NCBI RefSeq assembly: GCF_007858495.1
Contig: NZ_CP041663.1
Location: 855,994 to 919,993, forward strand
DNA length: 64,000 nt
Direction: 5' to 3'
DNA from: Mycoplasma anserisalpingitidis
GTDB lineage: Bacteria > Bacillota_I > Bacilli_A > Mycoplasmatales > Metamycoplasmataceae
Shown here one piece after another: positions 1-10,730 of this stretch. Below the pieces are notes generated by a model. It was not told where the DNA came from. It worked only from the letters and a program-made list of their open reading frames with translations, and did no database searches. The position numbers were made by a program, and so were the translations under genes. The stretch's first letter is position 1. Every line of letters begins with the position of its first letter.

Positions 1-1139
1 AAAAAAATCTACATGTGAAAAATTTTTATTTAATTTTTGAACAATTACTAGAATTATTAAGCAAAAACAATGAGTTAAGTTTTATAGATATTGTTCCAAG
101 AAATTTGATTTGAAATAGAAATGAAAATAAACTTTACTTTATTGATTTGGATCATTGTGAACTTAAAAAACAAAGCTGAGACATAAACAATCTAGAATTG
201 AGAAATTTTATTTATCAATACTTTACAAATGAAGTCCATCTATTTGAAAATTTAACTGAACAAAGATTAAAATTATTTTTCTATAAATTATTAAAAGTCA
301 ATAAAATAGATTATTGCATTTACTTATTATTTCTAGAAACTTTCAATAAAGATAATGATTTAAACAGCTATTTTGAAATATTGAAAAATAAAAAAACAGA
401 TAGTTGACCTAAAATAAAAGATGAATTAATTTCATTTAATGCTAATTCAAAATTAAGAACTGATTTTAATTTGGATGAGCTATATTTTTGATTAATAAGC
501 TTTTATAAAAATAAAGATAAGTTATTTAAACTCAATCAATTTGCAAATCATTCAAGATATAATTTTAAAAAAATTGTTAAAATGGGTGAAATCAATATAA
601 GAACTAAAGATTTTGTGTTTTTAGAATTCTTCAATGCAATGTTAAAACTTAACTGAAAAAATGATAAACAAAAAATAAATGAACTTTTACTCAAGTATGA
701 AGAAAAAATAGTAAAAGTTGAAAATAAAATTTATTATAACAATAATAATTCTTATCTTTCACCTTATTTTATAGATGGAACTGCTGGTTATTTATTTTGC
801 TTAGTATTGTATTTTAAATATATTCAAAAAGATGAAAATGTTAAAAGTAAAATCCTTGAGTTGTCTAATTCATTAACAGATAGTTTTGCAAATAAATTTT
901 CAATTTATAATGGTCTTACAGGAATTTTACTTGTTCAATTTATGGTTTTCAATTTATTCAAAGATAAGAAATTGTTATTAAAACTATGTGAACAATTAGA
1001 ACTAATGAGTATGTTTGCAATCAATAATTTTAATGATGGTGTTGATAAAGGCATTATTTCAGAATTTGAACTATCAATATTTAATGACTTATGTAAAAAA
1101 ATTAAAAAGAAAGGGATAAGAAATGAAATATTTATTTAA
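1..1139 (+). CDS. LanKC-like kinase-cyclase protein, C-terminal part (5' truncated by window)
   Basis: The reading frame starts at base 3, is open from the window edge, and is continuous only with TGA as Trp; 378 residues are visible. Residues 27-50 look like the end of a Ser/Thr-kinase fold: a D-x4-N catalytic loop (D29, N34) and a strand FIDLD that would carry the metal-binding Asp. Near residues 255-310 there are two LanC-like glycine motifs, DGTAG and NGLTG, each followed by a hydrophobic helix. Kinase followed by LanC-like domain is the architecture of class III/IV lanthipeptide synthetases, which phosphorylate and dehydrate Ser/Thr and cyclise a precursor peptide. I see no WCxG or CHG zinc motifs, which fits class III rather than class IV. 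The cyclase part (about 250 residues) is short for the family. The gene overlaps the next by 17 bases, implying translational coupling to the exporters. The N-terminal lyase and kinase lobe lie outside the window, so the family call is good but not certain. Confidence 0.72.
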
Positions 1140-2730
1140 ACTCAAAGGTATTTCAACATTAATTTTTACCTTATTGTTATTGATTTTTGCAATCGAATTT
1201 TTAGTTTCATATTTTTATGGAATTTTGATAAGATATTTAACTTCATCAATAGATGAAAGTACAAAATACTTATTAATTTATTTATCTCTTTTGCTTTTAT
1301 CACTAATTATTTCATTTGTTCATAATATTTTTCAAAATAAATTAGCTACTAAAATCAACTTATTTATAAGCAAGAAAATTTATACTAGTTATGCTAATTT
1401 AAAATTATCTGAAAGTATTAAGTATGAAAGAAATGACTGATTTTACATACTAACTCAAGCACCATTTAAATATGTTAATGATTATGTTTTACAAGTGTTT
1501 TCATTACTTAAATCTATATTATCATTTTTAGCCATTATTGTGGCAGCAAGTATTATTTCACCAATAACTATAAGTTATACTTTGCCAGCATTTATGATTT
1601 ATTTATTAGTAATTTATTTACTTAGACACAAATTAAATAAAGTATCAGATCTAGAAAAAACTTTATATACTATTCCGATGGCTGAAAGTCAAAAATATAT
1701 TGAATATCTTTTTACTAGTTCAATTAATAGTAGATCGAATGAATTATCTAATTCATATTCAAGTTCTTTAGAAAATAAAATTTATAAAAAAATTAACAAC
1801 CTTTCAAACATTTATTCTATTTATATATTCGTTTTACAATCTTTTGCATTGTTATACACATTTATCATTTTAAGCTTAAGCATGGTAGTTTGAGTTTCTG
1901 ATCCAACTTTAATTACCATAGCTTCACTTTCAGTTTTAATGACTAAATTCTTTGATCTAAACTCTTATTCAATTTCTATTGTTAATGCTTTAACAACAAT
2001 TAAGGTTGCTAAAAACGTGTTTATTGATGTTATAGGAAAAGTAAATTTAACTGAAAAAAGTATTCTTGATGCTGAAATAAATCCGAAAAAAGAAGTTGTT
2101 GATTTTGAATCACTTGAACTTAAAAACGTTAATTTAACACTTGATAATAAAGAAATATTAAAAAATATTAATTTAAGAATCAAAAGAAATGAAAAAGTTT
2201 TAATCACAGGTGCTAGCGGTTCAGGTAAATCAACATTATTGAAATTATTAACTGGTCACTATGAAAATATTAGTTCAGGAACAATAAAATTAAATGATGA
2301 TTTGGTTAATAATCTAGAAAATCTTCAAAGTAATTCATTTTTAGCCACTACAAATATGAATTTCTTTGAATCCAATTTAAATGAAAACTTAACACTAAAT
2401 AATTTGGAAAATCCTAAAGTACATGAATTACTAAAATTATTTAATATGGAAGTTAATATTAATGAAGAAATTGTTGATAAAGATCCAGAATTTTCAACTG
2501 GTCAAAACCAACGTTTAGCCCTTATTCAAGCATTGATGAGTGATAAAGAAATATTACTTTTTGATGAAAGTTTTTCAAATATTGACAAAGAAAATTTTGA
2601 CGTAATTTTACCATACATATTAAGTCTTAATAAAACAATAATTATAATTTCGCATACATTAAATAGTGAACACATTAATAAATTTGACCAATTAATTAAT
2701 ATAAAGAATGGAGAAATCAATGAAGCTTAA
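1123..2730 (+). CDS. ABC half-transporter (permease plus ATPase), RiPP-type exporter 1
   Basis: This 535-residue ABC exporter half reads through several TGA (Trp) codons. The N-terminal half has about six hydrophobic segments. The ATPase domain has Walker A GASGSGKST near residue 363, a diverged signature STGQNQRL near 459 (usual LSGGQ), Walker B EILLFDES near 480 and a His loop SHT near 510. There is no N-terminal C39 peptidase, so it would not itself cleave a leader peptide. It starts inside the LanKC-like gene and ends inside the next ABC gene (11-base overlap). The two halves therefore probably form a heterodimer that exports the product of the modification enzyme. Substrate is inferred from context only. 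Confidence 0.8.
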
Positions 2731-4273
2731 AAAATATTTATTTCTTAATTGAAAATTAAGTTTGTTTACTGTATTGATTGTTCCAATTTTCTCTTTTATT
2801 AATGTTGTGAATTTTTGATTAACCACAAGTTTACTTAAAGATATTACAGGTAATTCTAATGTTGATATTAATTCACTAATTATTAGAATAGCAGTATTTG
2901 CTGGATTTAGTATTATTTCGTTATTATTTGTTATAGTTCAACAAAAATGTTATTTATTAATTATTTTCAGGGGACATTATCACTTAAGAAAAGATGTTTA
3001 TGCACAAATATCCAAGGCACATCCAAGAGATATTAAAAATGCTGATAAAGAAAAAATATTGAATACTCTTGAAAATGATTGTCATAATATAAGTCAAATG
3101 TTAATTTTACCAGCTGCGTTTCTAAATGGATTTTTGGAAGTGATAGGAATTATGATTCTTTATAGTTTTTTAAGTTGAGAACTACTTTTAATTTTTTTAG
3201 GTGTTACAGTTGTTAAAATAGCTAAAGACATGTTTATTTATAGTTTTTACTCTCCTTTTACCAAAAAAGAATCGGAGATTAAAAATACTATTCTTAATAA
3301 AGTTAATCGTTTTTTAAGTGCATATAATTTAATCATTTTTAGCAATAAAAAAGAATATTTTGTTAATAAATTTATTACTAAGATCACTCCTGTTTATACA
3401 GCTTATAATAAAAACCTAAATAATAAAACAATTGTTAGTTATATTGCAAATTTATTAGATTTAGTTATTGAAGTAAGTGTATTTATCGGTGCATTCTTTT
3501 TATACAAAAGTGGGAAAATTGGAATTGAGTTATTAGTTCTTTCAATTGTTCATTTCGGTTCTCTAGCTGTAAGACTAAGTTTCACTGTTCAAGTCTTTGG
3601 GGGGTATTTCCAATTAATTTCTTTATGAAAAAAAGTTAAGAAATTTTTATCAACTTTTAAAACACCAAATAATTTAAGTTTTGATAGATTTGAGAAAATA
3701 GAATTAAGAAACATTAATTTAAGTTTTGATGATAAAAAAGTCTTTGAAAACTTTAATTTAACCATAAATAAGGGTGATAAGGTATTGTTGCTTGGAAAAA
3801 GCGGATGTGGGAAAAGCACTTTAGCTAAACTTATGTTAAACTTATATGATAATTTTGAAGGTGATATTTTAGTTAATGATATTAAAGTCGAAAAGAACGA
3901 TTCTTTAAGTAATTTATTTAACTACTGCAGTGTTGAAAGTAAAAATACCTTGAATGTTGATTTAAATGAAAATCAAAATAGAAGTAAAGAATTAAAAGAA
4001 TTATTTAATGTAAACTTTATTAATGATCAAATTGAGGAAAACAAGAATTATTCAACAGGCGAACAACAAAGAATTAATCTTTTAAATAGCTTTTATGTTG
4101 ATAAAGAGATTATGATATTAGATGAAAGTTTAAGCAACCTAGATAAGAAAAATCGTGATGAGATCATGAATAAGTTATTTAAGTTAGATAAAACAGTAAT
4201 TATGATTTCACACCATATTGAAAAAGATGATTATTCAATGTTTACAAAAGTTATTGACTTTAATAAAAAATAA
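2720..4273 (+). CDS. ABC half-transporter (permease plus ATPase), RiPP-type exporter 2
   Basis: This 517-residue protein is a second ABC exporter half. It begins with ATG at 2720 inside the previous gene and reads through TGA at several sites. A transmembrane half is followed by an ATPase domain with Walker A GKSGCGKST near residue 358, signature STGEQQRI near 446, Walker B EIMILDES near 464 and a switch His (SHH). Both partners carry ST in place of the usual SG in the signature and DES in Walker B. It is paralogous to and cotranscribed with the upstream half, and a hairpin terminator follows directly. It most likely completes the exporter for the LanKC-linked peptide; a role in self-immunity is equally possible. 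Confidence 0.8.
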
Positions 4274-4322
4274 AAAAATAAGTGCTTTGTTTCATAAAAT
4301 GTGGAATAAACACTTATTTTTT
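4274..4322 (+). terminator. Terminator of LanKC-ABC operon
   Basis: Inverted repeat AAAAATAAGTG / CACTTATTTTT with a 26-base loop and T-rich tail right after the stop codon of the second ABC gene. It closes the operon and separates it from trxB. Confidence 0.65.
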
Positions 4323-4413
4323 AATGTAAATTTTAATCATAAGGTTAAACTATTAAAAAGTTGATTTTTTAATAAATATTCGTGCAAAAAACAACTTTTT
4401 AATATTTTTATAG

Positions 4414-4419
4414 TATAAT
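4414..4419 (+). promoter_or_regulatory. -10 box of trxB
   Basis: TATAAT 29 bases before the trxB ATG, between the upstream terminator and the SD GAGG at 4441. Confidence 0.5.
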
Positions 4420-4448
4420 TAACAAAGATAATTTTATTGAGAGGTTTT

Positions 4449-5372
4449 ATGGACAAAAATATTTATGATTTAGCTATTATTGGAGCTGGCCCTGCAGGAC
4501 TTAATGCAGCTCTCTATGCTTCAAGAGCAAATTTAAGTGTTATTTTTATTGAAAAGAGTGCACCTGGCGGAAAGGTTTCGTTAACTTCAAAAGTTGAAAA
4601 TTGAATTGGCACTGAATTAATTGAAGGATGAGAATTAGGAACCAAATTTTTTGAACATGCTAAAAAATATGGAGCATTGTACAAATATGGTGAAGTTGTC
4701 AAAATAAACAATATTTCAGATTTAGATAAAGAAGTGGTTTTGGCTAGTGGAGAAATAATCAAATCAAAGACTGTCTTAATTGCAAGTGGTATGAAAAATA
4801 AAGTTCCAACTTTTATTAAAAATATAGAGAAATTTGAAAATCGCGGAGTAAGCTATTGCGCAATTTGCGATGGCCCATTATTTGGAAAAAATCCTTCGTT
4901 GATACTAGGTGGTGGTAATAGTGCTGTGGAAGAAGCTGCTTATTTATCTAATATTGCTTCAGAGGTTACTTTGATAACAAATATTGATCATCTTACTGCT
5001 GAAAAACACTTAATTACAGACTTAGAATCAAAATCTAATGTTAAGATTTTATATAACTCTACTATTAAAGAAATTAATGGGCAAAATTCACTTGAAAGTG
5101 CAATCATTATTGATAATGGAGTTGAAAAAGAAATTAAAGTTTCATCATTATTTCCATATATAGGGATGGTGGCAAGCAATGAATTTATCAAAGATTTAGG
5201 TATTGTTGAAGAAAATGGGTTTATTAAAACTGATGAGCACATGCAAACAAAAATTCCTGGTATTTTTGCTGCTGGAGATATAATAGACAAAAAAATACGT
5301 CAAATTGTTACTGCTGCTAGTGATGGTTCAATCGCAGCTAAAGCTATAAGTGACTTATTAAATAAATCATAG
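4449..5372 (+). CDS. trxB: Thioredoxin reductase
   Basis: This 307-residue flavoprotein uses NADPH to reduce thioredoxin. An N-terminal FAD motif GAGPAG is near residue 12, the redox-active pair CAIC is near residues 137-140 (family CATC), the NADPH motif GGGNSA is near 154, and the C-terminal FAD motif AAGDI is present. Length is normal. The ATG at 4449 follows GAGG at 4441. It has its own promoter and no close partner; in mycoplasmas, which lack glutathione, thioredoxin is the main thiol redox system. Confidence 0.95.
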
Positions 5373-5425
5373 TATAAAAATTTAATATAGTATAATTTTT
5401 AAGAAAATAATTATTGGAGAATATT

Positions 5426-5875
5426 ATGAACAATTTTTACTTAAATAAATCTAATGAAGAACTTAAAAAAGCAAAAAAACTTACCGTAACAATGATTGTT
5501 TTAAAATTTATTTTACTTTTTTCATGTATTATATTCTTTGTAGTTTTAGGACCTTCATTTCTTTTAACTCTTTCGAGTGCAGTTGCTGATAAGCCTTCAA
5601 ATACTAATGATTTTGGATTATTTTCTACAGCAATTTTCTTACTTATTTTTGGTTTTATTTTATTTTGCGTTGGTATCGCATCATTTGTTATTCACATTAT
5701 GGTTTGTGTCAAATCTTATAAGATTGATAATACTTCATTTATTTTACTTTTAGTTGGTTTCTTTATTAGTATTGTTGATTTAGTTGGAGCATTTATACTT
5801 CTTTCTAAAATCAACAAACAAAGTGATGAAGAACAATTAAAAGTACAATTTGTTTCAAACAACCAAAATAATTAA
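5426..5875 (+). CDS. Small multi-pass membrane protein, unknown function
   Basis: This 149-residue hydrophobic protein has three or four predicted membrane spans (around residues 20-50, 70-95, 100-125), a charged N-terminus and a short Gln/Asn-rich C-terminus. ATG at 5426 is preferred because GGAG lies 6 bases upstream; an in-frame TTG at 5414 lies before that site. I do not recognise a family. It follows trxB by about 50 bases and ends at a clear terminator. Confidence 0.7.
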   Translation: MNNFYLNKSNEELKKAKKLTVTMIVLKFILLFSCIIFFVVLGPSFLLTLSSAVADKPSNTNDFGLFSTAIFLLIFGFILFCVGIASFVIHIMVCVKSYKIDNTSFILLLVGFFISIVDLVGAFILLSKINKQSDEEQLKVQFVSNNQNN

Positions 5876-5884
5876 AACACCAAT

Positions 5885-5908
5885 AAAGAGTCATAAGACT
5901 CTTTTTAT
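5885..5908 (+). terminator. Rho-independent terminator
   Basis: AAAGAGTC / GACTCTTT stem with a 4-base loop and a T tract, just after the small membrane protein gene. Confidence 0.8.
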
Positions 5909-6022
5909 TTTGATTTAATTTCAAAACATTCAAGTGGTGCTGCAAAAAAGTTCCAAAAATACCATTCTTTTTTAAAATAAATAAAAAATAGTAGAATATA
6001 AAAGAATAACAATAGGAGTAAT

Positions 6023-6982
6023 ATGAAATTTATTGATTTATTAGACAAAAAAATAAATGAAATTAATACAACAAAAAAAATTGTATTGATTGATGGTGAT
6101 GATAATAGAAGTATTGAAGCGGCTAAATTACTTGCTAAAAAATATAAAAATGTTGAAGTAACTTTACTAGTTGAAAAAGACCACGAACCAGTTGATAATT
6201 TGCAATTTTTAAACATGAACAATGATAAAAATGTAATTGAACAAATGGTTAAAGATTATGTAGTTTTAAGAAAAGGTAAAGAAACTGAAGAACAAGCAAT
6301 AAAAGCACTTAGTTCTCGTCCATTTTATGCAATGATGCTTTTAGCTCAAGGGAAAATTGATGGAGTTGTTGGAGGATTAAATTATTCAACTGCTGATATT
6401 TTGAGAGCGGCATTTAAAACTATTGGTCCAAAACCAGGAATTAAGACAATTAGTTCAGTTATGATTATGCATAAAGATGAAGATACATTAATCTTTAGCG
6501 ACATTTCTGTTAATCCTAAACCAAACCAAGAACAACTTAGTGAAATAGGACTTAATGCAGCTGATTTTGCTAAACAAATGGGATTTGATCCTAGAGTTGC
6601 ATTTTTAAGTTTTTCAACAGATGGTTCGGCCAAAACTGATGAAACAGTTATGGTCAGAAATGCAACTGATTTATTTAACGACACTTACCAAGGGGTTAAA
6701 GCTATTGGTGAAATTCAACTTGATGCGGCTTTAGTTTCTGAAATTAGAAAAGCAAAATATTCTAGAGAATCTTACAGTGAAAGAGCCAATGTTTTAGTTT
6801 TCCCGGATTTAGGTGCTGGAAATATTGGGTATAAATTAGTTCAACGTCTTGGTGGTTATGGTGCAATTGGACCGGTAGTGGTCGGTACAAACAAACCAGT
6901 AAATGACCTCTCAAGAGGAAGTACAGTTGAAGATGTTTTAAATACTGTTTTAATCACAGTTTTACAGTCAGAAGGAGTTTAA
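6023..6982 (+). CDS. pta: Phosphate acetyltransferase
   Basis: This 319-residue enzyme transfers the acetyl group of acetyl-CoA to phosphate, giving acetyl phosphate. It is the short Pta form, without the N-terminal DRTGG extension. Family stretches such as DGVVGG, the SVMIM region and NVLVFPDLGAGNIGYKL are present. It ends 3 bases before ackA, so the two steps that yield acetate and ATP are made together, as in other fermenting mycoplasmas. ATG at 6023 follows an AGGAG site. Confidence 0.95.
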   Translation: MKFIDLLDKKINEINTTKKIVLIDGDDNRSIEAAKLLAKKYKNVEVTLLVEKDHEPVDNLQFLNMNNDKNVIEQMVKDYVVLRKGKETEEQAIKALSSRPFYAMMLLAQGKIDGVVGGLNYSTADILRAAFKTIGPKPGIKTISSVMIMHKDEDTLIFSDISVNPKPNQEQLSEIGLNAADFAKQMGFDPRVAFLSFSTDGSAKTDETVMVRNATDLFNDTYQGVKAIGEIQLDAALVSEIRKAKYSRESYSERANVLVFPDLGAGNIGYKLVQRLGGYGAIGPVVVGTNKPVNDLSRGSTVEDVLNTVLITVLQSEGV

Positions 6983-6985
6983 TTA

Positions 6986-8170
6986 ATGTCTAAAATTTTA
7001 GTAATTAATGCAGGAAGTAGCTCAATTAAATTAACACTTTTCAATAAAGAAAATTTTGAAGTAGTGGCTACAGGTATTGCTGAAAGAATTACTTTACCAA
7101 TGGGTAAAATCACAATTAAGTTTAATGGTAAACATGAAAAAGAACTAGCGCTGCCAAACCATCATGTTGCAGCTCAACACATTTTAGAAATGTTAAATGA
7201 GCTAAAAATCATCAGTGATGTTAAAGAAATTGAATATATCGGATACAGAATTGTTCAAGGTGGTCCATACTTTGATAAAGCTTCAAAATTAACTGAAAAA
7301 GAAATTCAGTTAATTGACCAAGTTTCAATTTACGCTCCATTACACAATCCAGGAGCAATCCAAGCTATTAGGGCTTTTAATGAAGTTATTCCACATGCTA
7401 AAGCTAGTGCAAATTTTGACACTGCTTTCCATACAACAATTAATAAAGTGAATTCAACTTATCCAATTCCAAGAGAAATTAGTGAAAAATACGGAATTAA
7501 AAAATATGGTGCACATGGAATTTCGCATAGATACATTACCGACAAACTCCAAGAAATTCTTGGTAAAAAAACAGTAAACTTTGTTAATTTACACATCGGT
7601 AACGGTGCTTCGCTTTGTGCTGTAAAAGACTCAAAATCTTTTGATACATCAATGGGACTTACACCACTTGCTGGGATTATGATGGGTACTAGAAGTGGTG
7701 ATATCGATCCATCAATTCATGAATTTTTAATGAAAGAGATGAATGTAAATATTAGTGAATTTACAAATATGTTGAACAAAGAATCTGGTCTTCTTGGAGT
7801 TTCGGGAGTGTCTAGTGATATGCGTGATGTTAGAAGTGCTGCTGAAAGTGGCAATAAAAATGCTATTTTTGCACTTGAACTTTATGTACAAAAAGTTGTT
7901 GATTATACATCGATTTACTTTAATAAAATCGGACCAAAAGTTGATGCATTAGTCTTTACTGCTGGTGTAGGTGAAAATAGTCCAAAATTTAGACAAGAAG
8001 TTATTGATAAAATTAACTTTAGACATATTAAACTTGACTCAGTTAAAAACAATGGGAATATTGATGAATTTGAGTTGATTTCAACTCCTGATTCTGAAAT
8101 TCCAGTTTATGTAATTAGAACTAATGAAGAATTAGTGATTGCTCGTGATGCAGTCAAATTATATGAATAA
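6986..8170 (+). CDS. ackA: Acetate kinase
   Basis: This 394-residue enzyme makes ATP and acetate from acetyl phosphate. It has the N-terminal signature INAGSSSIK, the catalytic region with NFDTAFH and AHGISHRY, the adenosine loop GNGASLCAV and the C-terminal FTAGVGENS. Length is typical. It sits between pta (3-base gap) and coaD (8-base overlap), so translation of coaD is probably coupled to it. Confidence 0.96.
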   Translation: MSKILVINAGSSSIKLTLFNKENFEVVATGIAERITLPMGKITIKFNGKHEKELALPNHHVAAQHILEMLNELKIISDVKEIEYIGYRIVQGGPYFDKASKLTEKEIQLIDQVSIYAPLHNPGAIQAIRAFNEVIPHAKASANFDTAFHTTINKVNSTYPIPREISEKYGIKKYGAHGISHRYITDKLQEILGKKTVNFVNLHIGNGASLCAVKDSKSFDTSMGLTPLAGIMMGTRSGDIDPSIHEFLMKEMNVNISEFTNMLNKESGLLGVSGVSSDMRDVRSAAESGNKNAIFALELYVQKVVDYTSIYFNKIGPKVDALVFTAGVGENSPKFRQEVIDKINFRHIKLDSVKNNGNIDEFELISTPDSEIPVYVIRTNEELVIARDAVKLYE

Positions 8171-8594
8171 AAAGTATGCAATCTACCCAGGTTCCTTCGA
8201 CCCTTGACATAAGGGTCATATGGAAATATTAAAAAAAGCATTAAAAATTTTTGATGCTATTTTTATAATAGTTTCAATAAACCCTGATAAAAGTAATCAG
8301 TCAGATATAGATAAAAGATTTAGTGAAGTAAAAGAAAAAGTTAAACGCTTATCGAATGTAGAAGTATTGATTAACAAAAATGGTTTTATTGCTGATATGG
8401 CTAAAGAGTTAAATGTCAATTTTATTATTAGAAGTGCACGAAATAATACTGATTTTAATTATGAACTAGAGCTTGCAGCAGGAAATAAAACCTTAAATAG
8501 CGATCTTGAAACAATTTTAATTATGCCCAACTATGAAGACATAAATTATAGTTCAACACTTGAAAGACATAAGGAGAAATTAAAGAATGTTTAA
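8163..8594 (+). CDS. coaD: Pantetheine-phosphate adenylyltransferase
   Basis: This 143-residue enzyme of CoA biosynthesis adenylates 4'-phosphopantetheine. The N-terminal nucleotidyltransferase motif YPGSFDPWHKGH (HxGH type) is intact only if the TGA at residue 14 is Trp. The start ATG at 8163 overlaps the ackA stop, and the 3' end overlaps ysxC by 8 bases. It links CoA supply to the acetyl-CoA metabolism of the same operon. Confidence 0.92.
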
Positions 8595-9162
8595 ATTTAT
8601 CAAAAGTAGTTCGACTAAATCAAATTGACTAGTTCACTCTGGTGTTGAAATTTGTTTTTGAGGTCGATCAAACGTTGGTAAAAGTAGTTTAATTAATAGC
8701 ATCACAAACATTTCTAATTTGGCACGTGTAAGTAAAACACCTGGTAGAACTCAATTATTAAACTATTTTGCTGATGAAAATAAAGTAATTGTTGATTTAC
8801 CTGGTTATGGTTATGCGAAGATGGGCACAAGAGAAAATGAAAAAATGAATTTGATGATTCAAGAATATCTTGAAAATTCAACAAATTTAAAACATGTTTT
8901 TCTTCTTTTGGATTCACGAAGAGGTATAACTGAAATTGATGCGCAAATAATTAGTTATCTTAAGAGTTTGCGAAAACCAATAACATTTATTTTCACTAAA
9001 CTAGATAAATTAAATCAAAGTGAAAAATCTAAACTTTTAAAGCTAATAAAAGAAATTGAAAGTGAGTGATTTGAGTTTGATTATATTCTTGTTTCAACAC
9101 TTAAAAAAACTAATATTGATAAATTAAAAGAAAAAATTGAACATATTTTTATAGGAGGATAA
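8587..9162 (+). CDS. ysxC: YsxC/EngB ribosome-biogenesis GTPase
   Basis: This 191-residue small GTPase is needed for 50S assembly. P-loop GRSNVGKSS is near residue 24, G2 is TPGRTQ, G3 DLPGYGYAK, G4 FTKLDKL and G5 VSTLKK. The frame runs through three TGA Trp codons. It overlaps coaD by 8 bases, and its last codons carry the AGGAGG site for the next gene, which begins 2 bases after its stop. Confidence 0.93.
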
Positions 9163-9163
9163 T

Positions 9164-10564
9164 ATGAGAATAAAACTAAAAAATATTATTTTAGGATCTA
9201 TTTTAGCAATTTCAATTGGGACATCGGTTGCTTTACTGTCAACTAAAGCTGTGTATGATAAAAATAGTCCAAAAAATAAAAATATTGTTCCAATTAAAAC
9301 AACTGGATTAACTTTTGATTTATCTGAATTAGAACTCATTGTTAAAGATAATATTTTAAAAACAAAATATGCAAGTGATTTTTCAGATTCATACCCAAGA
9401 TTATTCAAAAATGATGTTTCAGCATTTTATGAACTAAGATATAAAAATTATTGAGAAGATCAATTTAAGTTAAAAGATATAAATGATTTTGCTGACAAAA
9501 ATTTCTCATTAGTAACTAAAAAATTAAGAAATATCAATGAATTATATTTAGATTATGATGTTACTTTTTATAGCTATGCTAATGATTTTACTGGAGAATT
9601 ATTCTTAAAGATTATACTTATTGACAAAGAAGACCAAAAACTTTATAATGATAAAAAACTTGAATCAAGTAAAATTAGAAGATTTGAGCAATTATATAAG
9701 GTGGATGGATTTAAAAAATTAGAAAAAGTTGAAAATTCTAACTATTATAAATTTTATCCACATTCGGGCTCAATAAGTAAAATAAAAATAAAGAACTATA
9801 TCAAAGGTTATGAAACGGTTGAAAAATTTAAAAAAGCTATTTCTGATAGTTATGAAAATGAAAAAGCACAAACATTAAATAGTTTACTTTGAGATGCTGT
9901 TAAATACACTAACTCTACCAATGTAGATTATTCAAGTGTTAGATTGCAATTAAACGTTAATGAGAATGATTCTGATTTAGTTTCATTAAATATTCCAGTT
10001 TATTCAAAAGTGTATGAAGCTAATAAAGAAGAATTATCAAAAATCAACGAAAAAGTTAATGTCGGGAATAACATTCAAGTTGAAATGTTTTACCTAGATT
10101 TTCTTTATGCTAATGAAATTTATGATTTATTAACTGTAACCCAAAAAGATGGTTCACATATTTATGGTTTAACTGTTGATGAAATTTCTAAAGGTTATGA
10201 TAGTGAAACTATGAGCTACAATAATTTAAAAATTGATGTAGTAAAAACTATTGGAACTAGTGAAGAAAAATATAAAGAAAATCAAGAAAAATTAGAGAAA
10301 TTACTTGACAAATTCGATATTCAATTTTATCCACCTGTAAGAAATATTGAAACAAATTGCTTAGAGATTTCATATAAACTCATTCCACATAGAACTTTAT
10401 TCAATAAAGAAAATAGTTTAATTGAATTTGATTTTACTTCAAAATTCATTACCCCTTCAAATACAAATGATAAAAAAGGATTTTCATTGGATTCCTTTAA
10501 AATAGAATCTAGCTCAAATGAAAACGATACAAATACTGAAGAAAATTCTGATAGTCAGGAATAA
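9164..10564 (+). CDS. Exported or membrane-anchored protein, unknown function
   Basis: This 466-residue protein reads through two TGA codons. Residues 1-30 form a basic start plus a hydrophobic segment, a signal peptide or anchor. There is no Cys in a lipobox position, so it is not an obvious lipoprotein. The rest is hydrophilic, rich in Asn, Lys and Glu, ending in a Ser/Asn/Glu-rich tail. The AGGAGG ribosome site overlaps the end of ysxC, and a terminator overlaps its stop codon. I do not recognise a family; a cell-surface role is inferred. Confidence 0.75.
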
Positions 10565-10580
10565 TTCCTGACTTTTATTT
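10554..10580 (+). terminator. Rho-independent terminator of the pta operon
   Basis: Perfect 9-bp inverted repeat GTCAGGAAT / ATTCCTGAC followed by a T-rich tail; it overlaps the final codons of the exported-protein gene. Confidence 0.8.
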
Positions 10581-10730
10581 TAGTTTAAAAACACACTGAA
10601 AAAATTGATCAAAAAAATAAGAAAATATTTCAGTAAAAAAACCTTATAAATAGTGAATAAATTTTTAATGTGTTAAAATATAAATGATTTAAAACAATAA
10701 TACTTAGAAATTGAAAATATAGGAGAGAAA

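Noticed and set aside
1965..2207. Minus-strand open frame inside the first ABC gene
   Set aside because: It lies opposite conserved ABC transporter sequence, has no ribosome site and no recognisable domain; a by-product of codon bias. The same applies to similar frames opposite pta, pyk, gatA, gatB, dnaK and lepA.
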